20,095 nt of DNA from contig JH154555.1 in assembly GCA_000226015.1 (NCBI GenBank), positions 1-20,095 on the forward strand, written 5' to 3'. Under the pieces are notes generated by a model. That model was not told the origin of the DNA. It did no database searches and was given only the letters and a program-made list of their open reading frames with translations. A program made the translations under genes and the position numbers. The first letter of the stretch is position 1. The number at the start of each line of letters is the position of its first letter. The stretch is from Mnemiopsis leidyi (taxonomy: Eukaryota; Ctenophora; Tentaculata; Lobata; Bolinopsidae). Of the stretch, positions 1 to 9,000 are shown piece after piece.

Positions 1-94
1 GTCAGTCAGTCAGTCAGTCAGTCAGTCAGTCAGTCAGTCAGTCAGTCAGTCAGTCAGTCAGTCAGTCAGTCAGTCAGGCAGTCAGTCAGTCAGT
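1..94. repeat. GTCA tetranucleotide microsatellite, cut by the window edge
   Basis: The first 94 bases are an almost pure run of GTCA units with one interruption (GGCA near base 77). The array begins at the window edge, so its true length is unknown. On the minus strand it reads TGAC. Confidence 0.97.
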
Positions 95-225
95 TTGTGA
101 ATAAATGATTCAAGCAGTGAGTTTTAGGTAATTAAATCTGCTAGTTGAATGAACTTGATCAATGATAAATAGTCTACACTCCCCCTAGAACGACGACACA
201 GCAGCGCGAGAAGAGGACGACTTAC

Positions 226-287
226 TCTGTCATTTTATCGCACTCCGACTGCTGCACATTGCAGCCCGGATAGATCGGGATCTCGAG
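226..287 (-). CDS. Internal coding exon of an unidentified minus-strand gene (partial)
   Basis: On the minus strand a long pyrimidine-rich tract ending in CCCTCAG (about 288-335) is followed by 62 bases and then a consensus donor GTAAGT (220-225). Only one frame is open across it. It encodes about 20 residues, beginning LEIPIYPGCN and ending CDKMT, entering in phase 0 and leaving with two bases over. The splice signals are among the best in the window, which is why I believe the exon. The rest of the gene would lie left of base 1 and at higher coordinates. I do not recognise the protein. The plus strand also has an open stretch here ending in a donor-like CAG/GTGGGT near 331, so a plus-strand exon is the alternative. 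Confidence 0.45.
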
Positions 288-530
288 CTGAGGGCAAGAA
301 GGGAGCGAGAAGGGCAGACACGGGCTTTGTTCAGGTGGGTCGCTTCCGTGGTGGGGTGGGTCGTTGAAGTGGTGTACCGCTATTGAATGTGGTTTTGTCT
401 GGCATCAGAAGTTTTCTGTTCATTACCTCTACTTCTATCAGTATCAGTATTTGTGTGTTTGTTGAGTATGTTTTTCATGTGTACTATTTTGTGAGAATTT
501 GCATTCAGAATCATTAATTAAGAGATGTCT

Positions 531-580
531 CGTCACGTGACGATATGAAGAATAAAACTGGTCGAGATTTAATCTCGACC
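531..580. repeat. Two adjacent palindromes, one with a perfect E-box core
   Basis: Bases 531-542 form a perfect 12-bp palindrome, CGTCACGTGACG, containing the GTCACGTGAC sequence bound by bHLH-zip factors of the USF/TFEB type. Seventeen bases on, 560-580 is a second palindrome with 10-base arms (GGTCGAGATT and its complement) around a single T. Their role is unknown. Confidence 0.8.
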
Positions 581-3060
581 TTGATGTCGGTAAAACGATC
601 GGAGGAATTGATAGATTTAGTTAACTAATCTACAACACTGTTAAGATTTATTATTAAAGCGTTGACTTATATCGGCCATCTTTATTATGGATTGTTTAAC
701 ACTGAACTTATCTTGTAAACGATTTAAATCAATTTTTTCGTGTTAATCAACAAAATTACAGAAAAACGCGCATATTATATGAGGATGTGAAGATATTACG
801 TAAACATTTTAAACCCCTTTTTTTCCTATTCTAAATCTAAGGGGATCGTTCACATATAACGTACACCACTTGAATGGGAAGTATCTGATAATTATTAGGA
901 TGCTTTTGAACTGCCTTTACTGTTACAGTTAGTGTTTTTTAAAATAAGAAATTCAATTCCCGGTTTACTTTAAGATACTTTTGGGCATGAGCCATGATTA
1001 CTACAGGAGAGAAAGGGGGTTAAAATTGCAAAAATGTTAACTACATATTAAGTGAGTGATCCCTGATAGGACGATTTTCAGACATAAAAGTTAATAGTTG
1101 TTATTAGATCTTTATCACCTTTTGATGAAATGTGCTGTGTACAAATGCAATTTCCTTGTAATGTATTGAGTGAAAACTGAGAAACTATTTGATATCATCC
1201 ATAATTTCCTTCTGCTTATGAGACTTTGATTGATTTAAGATATTTGGTAATTTGGTTTCTTAATTCTTAAGAAAACAACAAGTTAAAGATATATAATCTA
1301 TAAGATGAAAATTCATTAATTTAACTATGATTCCGCATCGGAACGATCAAAAGTAAATTATTGCATTAATACTTTGGTAACGAACTCAGAAAATTGTATG
1401 AATGTATGAAAATTTGTATGGGAGAGGGTTGTAATAATGAATTTGTTTAACATTAAATTGTATTGAAGATTGCAAATGATTGGTTTCTATTCGTGTTGTT
1501 GTTTTGCTATAACTGAAGAAAGTGAGATGTGCCAAATAACGTAAAAAGTGACCTTCAAACTTTGAAATCCTATTGGCGCATGTCATTTTATGGAAATATT
1601 GATATCTACAGTTCAAAATCCCATGATATTAAAAAACAAATTTCAAAAACTTTTAAGATAATGAATGACTGCGAAAAAGAATTTGAGATTAAGTGTTTGA
1701 ACATTTATAAGACTCTTCAGCTTCAGGTCACCATAGCCAACAAATAATGGATTTTGAACTTTTTTGTTTATGATAATCTGTTCGGAATGTATCATTTTAG
1801 AGTTCAGTCCCGATTTTCCTTTTGATAAACAATAAAGTCCAACTTTTGGCTGATCATAGTTAAAAGAAATTGCCTAAACTATATGAGAACGAAATTATAG
1901 TGCTTTGAATGTTGAGTTTTTAAATACTGAGCCAGTATGATCGTTGGATCTCCAGAAAAATTTTAAATGCCGAACCAGAATGAAAGTTGCATTAAATTTG
2001 AAAAATACCTTAGTGATTTTGCTTCATCAGTTAATGGATTAGTTAAACAAGCTCATTAATTAATGTTATGTAGATTCTACCTTTTATTTACTTGTAATCA
2101 TTTAACTGTGTAAGTGTGTAACGGTGTACTTTAATTTCTTACAATCGGTACTGTTAAGAAGATTCAGCTTATTTTAGAAATTTAGATCGCGATTTTCTAT
2201 CGACTAAACTGATTCTAATTTTTGACCCGATGCGGATTTGACTCAGTAAATCGCAGGAATAATGAAATCGCCCAAATTGGACTACAACTTGAATAGGCCG
2301 GAAATTTGCAATGCGATTTATTGAATCAATCCGAAAACTGTTGATTTGTTGCAAGGATTGCCAATCTTTGACCGTCTCTGAAAATGCTTGTATAGTTCAG
2401 TAGTCTAGTGACAGGGTCACTTTCTGCTAGCGACGAATCTTACTCAAAAGTACTAACTGATATATTTGTCAAGTAGAGCATTTTAAAAATATGAGCATTC
2501 TCAGATGTACGATGGATTGATGGGCATTGGGTCTAAACATTTGACTAAAACCGTTTATAACTCTAACTACTAAAGGAAGTTTTATTAGCTAAAACATTTT
2601 TACAGTTTCTTTTAACAGCCCTTATAAATATTCTTTTAATTTATTTACCGCTGATTATATTTGAGTTATTTAATACTATTCGTGTGATATTTGAAAACGG
2701 GTTGGAAACGGCAATATTCCCCGATCTATAGAATTAATGGCCCTTATCCAAACTTGCCAGTAATTTATAACTTTGCAAAATTGAGATCATAGACTATTTT
2801 TATTCGTGTACACCATGACCAACGAGATAGAGCTCATACAAGCATCACATTTGATATTTGACAATTAAAGATCGTGAAACAAATTGCGTGTATGGTTAAT
2901 GACGACATTAATATTTACTATTAGCGCAATGCCAAAACTCGCAACTAAGATATTTACTCACAACCTCTGGTCACGGAATATTGGTCACACCACACACACT
3001 CCAGTTTAAAATAATATAAATCGTTAATTCATTAAGACCACCATGCAAATATTCGGTAAT
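581..3060. other. AT-rich stretch with no gene recognised
   Basis: About 2.5 kb of AT-rich sequence. The short open frames here (for example near 1386-1747) have no recognisable domain, no coding-like composition and no convincing splice sites. If the exons at 226-287 and 5085-5177 belong to one minus-strand gene, this would be its intron. Confidence 0.5.
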
Positions 3061-3857
3061 CGGACTGTTGTCCGAAGCGGACTCTTGTCCGAAACGGACT
3101 GTTGTCCGAATCTGTGTTCCGAAAAAAGCGGACTGTTGTCCGAAATGGACTGTTGTCCGAACGGACTCTTGTCCGAAAATTCCCACGCTTCTCAATTGCT
3201 TTTGGTTGTGTATAATGTACATGGTTCGCTTTCATGTGCTGCGTGACAAAGGAAGGGTCTGTATCATGAAGCGCATGACAAAGGGAGGTCACGTGATTAG
3301 GCAAAGCTACATGCTCGCAGTGTTACAGTTTAAGCACGTGAATAAAGTCGGTTCTTGAAGTTGATTTTAATTTCAATTTCAATTCCAGGGATGAACTGAA
3401 TTTGTTGGTAGCCATGATGTAGTTAGGTGATGACTGAACTACCATTCATTGTCACATATATTGTAACGAATGATGCGATCTGGCATGCTCGTTATAGTCT
3501 GTTAGTGCATTACAGGTCTCAAATCACCAAAATTGATGGTGAGCGTTGATGTCAGGGTTCTCATATCTACCCAATCAACAGCGTTTTTACGTGTACACGC
3601 TCACATTTGCGTTTCGACCCGACGGTTCACATGAAGTGAATGGCTCACATCCTCATTCGGACAAGCGTCCGGTTCTAATGCTCTCTAATGGTCGTTGAGG
3701 CTAAATGTGTGTTACACATCTTAACAAGCATGATGCAGTTGGTATTCGGACAAGAGTCCGCCAAATGGACTGTTGTCCGAAGCGGACTTTTGTCCGAAAA
3801 TCGAAATCGATTTGACATGGTATTGTAAATTGAAACACAATTTCGGACAAGAGTCCT
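3061..3857. repeat. Cluster of 11 hairpin-forming 14-mers in both orientations
   Basis: The unit is CGGACTNTTGTCCG: five-base complementary arms (CGGAC/GTCCG) around a four-base loop, usually followed by AA. Six copies lie at 3061, 3078, 3095, 3129, 3146 and 3162, mostly 16-17 bases apart. Five more lie at 3658, 3747, 3766, 3783 and 3844, of which 3658, 3747 and 3844 are in the opposite orientation (CGGACAAGNGTCCG). A few copies have one arm base changed (TGGAC or GTCCT). The spacer between the two groups (about 3176-3657) shows no gene. Confidence 0.9.
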
Positions 3858-4560
3858 AGAATCCAAATATTCAATCTTATAATTTAATCATTTTAAGTGT
3901 CGGCCTTTTTAGAAACCGTTTCCATCCCACAAAAATAATGATATCTGTATTTTTAAGTGGTACAGGCAGAAGTAATCGAATGCCCGTCTGATTCTTAAAA
4001 TCGGAAGTTTAAGAAGAGACACGATAAAATGACAATTGCACCTTGCTATTAATTTGAAAATATATTAAGTCTCAAACTTGGTGATTGAGATATATTTGTT
4101 GTCTGTTCGTTTCGCAGTTGCAGAACAATAATTTTAAGATCATTTTTACCAGTCCAGTTCTTGACTACTTTCCTAGTTTTTTGTTATATAACGGTAAAGA
4201 TAATTCATACCCTATACCGATAAATTCAAATCGTTCTAAGCAATGAATTCTTCATTTCTACCACGTTTTAAATTCAATTTGATAATCATTACAACCTAAA
4301 GCTTGTAAGCTTTGATACTGCAAGTCAGGTCGTATAAAACTAGAAGAATACGGAGATGTTTCTTTAATTATGGATCATGGATGGGCAATAACAACAATTT
4401 TCCATTTTGGGTCGGACGTACGGAAATGAAGATTTCATAGTTTAATATCTTGAATTTAAAATTTACCATTACCAAGCATTAAATATTTTTCCTAGTCAAG
4501 CCTTTAAATTTGCAAATTGGAAATAGCCGAATCAATCTTGATATCGCTGTTTTATTTTGT
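3858..4560. other. AT-rich stretch, nothing recognised
   Basis: No coding exon, RNA gene or long repeat seen. A small palindrome (AAAGCTT-GT-AAGCTTT) lies near 4305. Confidence 0.5.
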
Positions 4561-5230
4561 TATACCATCCTGATTTCTGGCCCTAACACGGCTATTCAGG
4601 CTACACCGTAACTTAAAGCAGAGTAAACCGTACAGTGCCTTTGTATCCTGCTATAGGTGGGATAACTGACTGAATATATTACACTTACACCAGGTGGACA
4701 ACCTATAGCATATTATCCGCCCACCCTCAATTGAGTCCCACCGTGTTAACAGCAATTACCAGGAGCCACGAGCCTGAATTAAGTAACGCTAAATGGATCG
4801 ATACGCTCGGAATAATGGAATGATGCAATTACATCATCGGGCTTCAGGCCTACCTTCGTCCATTTCTGGTCTTTTGTAAGGTAGTTAATGGCCCGCCCAG
4901 AGCAATTAAATGCAGGGCATGCGATCGGGCAGGAATACTTGAATTATTCATAAATAAGGCGGGTGGTCCAGACAAAACCATTTTATCATTAGTCGATGAA
5001 GCCCCTGTGGGGTAGAACCCCTGAACTATATCGGTCCGTTAGGGGAGGGGGCCTCAGAGAAGAGAGCCATTACACAATGGTCACCGGTTTGGCAGATCGC
5101 CAGAAGGAGAGAGCCTCGTGACTGCCGCTAGAGTATCTAGAGCAGCTGCTCGTGGCGCTGCGCTGTGCAGAGAACATAGTGTCAGCACTGCAGGGATGTT
5201 AAGTGGTTTTGAGTTGAGTTTCGTGTGGAT
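4560..5230. other. GC-richer block, possible promoter or conserved non-coding region
   Basis: This stretch is clearly less AT-rich than its flanks. It holds GC-box-like sequences (GGGCGGGCC on the minus strand near 4890), several homeodomain-type cores (CAATTAAA near 4902, ATTCATAAATAA near 4946) and an inverted repeat (TGCTATAGGT at 4649-4658 with ACCTATAGCA at 4701-4710). All three minus-strand frames downstream of the best acceptor-like site (near 4773) contain stops, so most of it is probably not coding. This is an inference from composition only. Confidence 0.35.
5085..5177 (-). CDS. Possible first coding exon of an unidentified minus-strand gene
   Basis: A minus-strand ATG at 5177 opens a 31-codon frame (MFSAQRSATS at the start, EALSFWRSAK near the end) that reaches a GTGACC donor-like site at 5079-5084 in phase 0. 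The product is rich in Ser and Arg with RYSS-type phosphorylation-like motifs. Phase 0 matches the entry phase of the exon at 226-287, so the two could belong to one gene, but 4.8 kb separates them and nothing proves the link. The donor is weak. I do not recognise the protein. Confidence 0.25.
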
Positions 5231-5327
5231 TTTTGCCAAGATCAAACTTCCGCGATACTCAAAATGACATTTCTAGCTAATTCATTTGATGTCTGAAATG
5301 TTACGAAACCGTTGACTTCGCTTGAAG

Positions 5328-5438
5328 GAATTTTATCGAACAACATCTAAAATTTCAAGTTCTTTGCTTGTTTGAGCTGTGTGAAGGCACCTGAAATTAC
5401 CTAGAACTTGAAATTATAGATGTTGTTCGATAAAATTC
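5328..5438. repeat. 111-base hairpin with 36-base arms (small-RNA precursor candidate)
   Basis: Bases 5328-5363 and 5403-5438 are reverse complements over 36 positions with a single mismatch, separated by a 39-base loop. The size fits a long pre-miRNA or hairpin-siRNA precursor, or a solo palindromic mobile-element remnant. It lies between the possible exon at 5085-5177 and the 3' end of ATG16L1. It can fold on either strand, so the transcribed strand is unknown. Confidence 0.9.
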
Positions 5439-5698
5439 GCAAAATTGACACACCCAACTTGTAATTTCTCATCGTGTTTCTTTTCGTAAAGCAATGGAAT
5501 CTAATATTAGATAGCACAATAAAAACCCTTAATTTTGCGACATAGTACGATAACAAATTAGAAGATCATAACTTTTACATTTATCCACAACTAAAATGTC
5601 ATGCTACTTAAAAATTTGCAACATCAAAAAGTGCAAAGATCATAAAATCACTGCCAAATACAAAGTCAAATATCACTTTCAGTAATAAGGTCCTATCA
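5439..5698. other. AT-rich flank, nothing recognised
   Basis: No coding exon or RNA gene seen between the hairpin and the probable 3' end of the ATG16L1 transcript. Confidence 0.5.
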
Positions 5699-5704
5699 TT
5701 TATT
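5699..5704 (-). terminator. Possible polyadenylation signal of ATG16L1
   Basis: AATAAA on the minus strand, about 340 bases past the ATG16L1 stop codon. It is the best hexamer I noticed downstream. The 3' UTR would run from 6045 to about 5680. Confidence 0.4.
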
Positions 5705-6045
5705 GATTTAATACATACTCACAGTCACGTGATTGCGAAAATTATACAAATTACGATGCTTAAATTCAAATTACGTATGTAACCATGAATCAATACGGGG
5801 AATATTTTGGTGCAGATAAATTAGTATGCTCGAAGGTTACCGTCAGTGCTAATCAGTGATTGCTGAAAAACAATACAAAACCCTTTTCTTAAAAAACCCA
5901 GTCATGTCAGTATGTACGAAAGACATTCTGCCCACTAAAAATTTTGGCTATGAAAAGTGCTTTCTGTTCACAAGGATCGAAATTCATCCAGCGATGATTT
6001 CATCGGAGGTTTCATTAATAGCAGGAGTTCCTTGTTCTTATCACA

Positions 6046-9000
6046 TCACACGTCCGTCCAAACATAGAACTTTTTACTCTTTTCCAGACTGATGAACGAC
6101 TGACCCATGGGGTGCCATTTGACGACGGGGACCGCCGAACTGTGCATTTTGGGCACTTCTTCTCTTTTGAGAGTGCGAGTGTTCCACAGGAAGATGGAAC
6201 CGTCGGTGGAGCCACACGCAATGTACTGTCCGTCTGGACTAAAGGAGCAGCGCGTGTGTTCCCCCATGCGCAGTCCATCGGCCGTGAATGTCGCTATCGC
6301 TTGTCTCAACTTTAGGTCGATGAACTTTATTGTCGATGCATCCTGTAAAAAGCATACATTGAAAACGAATAACAACGTAAGAGGGCATAAGCATAAAATC
6401 ATTAACTCATGCATGCTGAAAAATTGAACATCACATAATATGATCAAAAAGAAACGGATTGAAGATATTTATACTACCTTGCAACTACAAGCTAAGAACT
6501 TTCCACATCCACTCAGATCAAGACTCGTTATTCGACCGTCAAGAAGCATTTCAAAAGACGAAGTGTCTTGTCGCTCATCCCAGAACCGCAACCTTTTGTC
6601 GAAATGACCACTAACTATGTCCGTTCTGTGAATAGCTTCTTTAGTATAACAAATTGTTCGGTGCTTTAGTGGATTTGTTGATAAGATAGGAATTAGAAAG
6701 TCGCACAAACATCGTGTTGTCATTAAATATGATTTAACTAAGCTACGAATCAATAAAAGTCTAATAATATAATAGATATCTTACCCTTGCTCACTTAAAA
6801 CAGCAAGATCGTGGCAACTTGATCTGGCGAATATCGTCCGGACATCTGAAGCAATGATTCGTTCACACACAGCAGACTTAGTGACAAGTTTAGATTGTTG
6901 ATGAGCTAAAATTGGAAATGATTGATGTTGAAAAATCTCTCGTATTAAATGAAAATCCTACTTTTGCTGGTCCGAACGTCCCACAACCGAAGTGTTCTGT
7001 CGTGACTGCCGGACACTATCTTCTGAGAATGACTGTAAAACTTCACGCTGTAGATCTTGTTGTCGTGTCCCATGAATGTAGAGCGGATCTGACCCCCTGA
7101 AACTTGCCACATCCGGACCGCTGAATCGTTCGACCCTCCTACTACGAACTGGTCCTGTAGATTTTGCATTTTAGAAGTGCCCCGGTTGAAGGTTAAATGT
7201 CGAAACTAAAATATATCAATTGAAAACACATATAACTCACTCAAGCAGATCATTGTTTGAGGCTTACAAGACAATTCAGCCGGAGAGAAACATTAGCAGA
7301 TAGTTAAATTACGTGTAATTTCTGAACCCCTTGGGTTAATTTCTGTAGGCGCGCAACAACATCGCTCGTGACCTAAAAGCTAAAACCGTATATTTTCATG
7401 CTTCTTTGTCGGGGCGCGTCACACAAACCAATATTTCAAGCGTGACCGGCGCTCCGATTCCGGTATAGGTATCCCAAGAAAGATTAAAACACTATAGTTA
7501 ATAAAGTTAAGATCCAGAATCACTTAGTACTAAAGTACTTACTCTTTCGTCGATGTCGATACTCATGACCCCAGCATTGCAACCAGTTAGGGTCGCTATA
7601 CTATCCACATTTGGCACTGAAATTAAATTCAGTTCGGTTTAATTCTAAAGGAAAAAGATAAACAATTTAACCCATCGAGAGAGCGCAAGTTATTAGTCAA
7701 AACAGACGACAACAACGGCAAAGCATGTAAATACATCTCGTCGGACAAGAAATACGACTTACAGTTGCTGGATCTCCATAACTTGATGCACTTATCGGCA
7801 CCTCCTGTCGCAAACATGGTTCCTTGGTAGCTAAACGCTAAGGAATATAGCTCGCTCGTGTGTTGCTCCTGAGAATTATCCTCGTATAAAAAATAGAAAA
7901 ATTTGGCAGTGAGCTCTCAAGTAGCTTGAATTGACGGTCTGAAAAAGAAAATGTACAGAAACTGCGAAGGTGACTTACCACTTTGTTAGCAACATTGCCA
8001 GGAATTATAGCAGGACCAGAGTACAGTCTACAGCGGGAGGAAACTCTGAAATGTAAAAATATGATCAACTTACTGAAGATTCGGTAAAGTATCCGTTATT
8101 TATTATGCTATTCTTATAATATAATAGTAGATAGATATCCAATAGATATATAGATATCCAATAGTAGATAGATATCCAATAGAATCAAGAGTTTCTAGCA
8201 ACGATTTTCGTAATTTTACAAAAAGGACTCTCACAAATAAAGAATGATATAATGATGTGAAATATGACAGAACACAATCAATAGTAGACATGAACCGAGA
8301 ATACTAAAATATATACGAGTGTTATTTAATCATGGGGAATCAACAAAAAATCAGGAAAGACATGCCTTACAAACAACCACTTTTTAAAAGACAGCTGCCC
8401 TAAATGATGCGACACAGCAGTGCAGAACATGCAACACTTACGAGCTGTGCCGTGATTCGTGGTCGTCGCTTTCTGATTCCGACTTGCGGAACAGACGTGA
8501 GAAGAGGCCGCCGCGCACCGCGGCTCCCGCGCTACTATTTGATCCACCTAGACTAAACAGAGGCGTGTGTTTATTTCACATGGTTAATGCGCGGTGTTTT
8601 CACATGTAGGTTGCAGCGATAGCTATAGCATCGATTAAATAAACGAGGCCTAGTTTTATCATTCCATTTTATTAATTTGTTCCATTCGCACAATGTCCCC
8701 ATCACCAAAATTAACCGTGTTAAATCATGTCTACAATCCCTTATATCAACAAAACCCGATACATTATTACATTAACTGTGTTTAATCAGGTATACACTTT
8801 CTGATGTTAACAAGACATTTCCTGGTGTTAACAAAACCCGACATATTCCTACCGACTACGAGGAAGAGAAATATTGTCAAGTTGAGAGCCTTGAGTCATA
8901 TAAAGGTGTGACAGACTGAAAGCGTTTAAAACTTGTAGAAAAACATTGTCACCCTAAGGTGTCACAAAAATGTCACCCAAAGGTACAAAAACATTTAAAA

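Noticed and set aside
3032-3358. Overlapping open frames on both strands with repeated SGLLSE or CPK motifs
   Set aside because: They simply translate the 14-mer hairpin cluster.
7873-7950. Acceptor-like TTTTTCAG followed by a short open frame in ATG16L1 intron 7
   Set aside because: No donor follows in frame before a stop. Joining exon 7 directly to 7868 gives a propeller entry close to family length.
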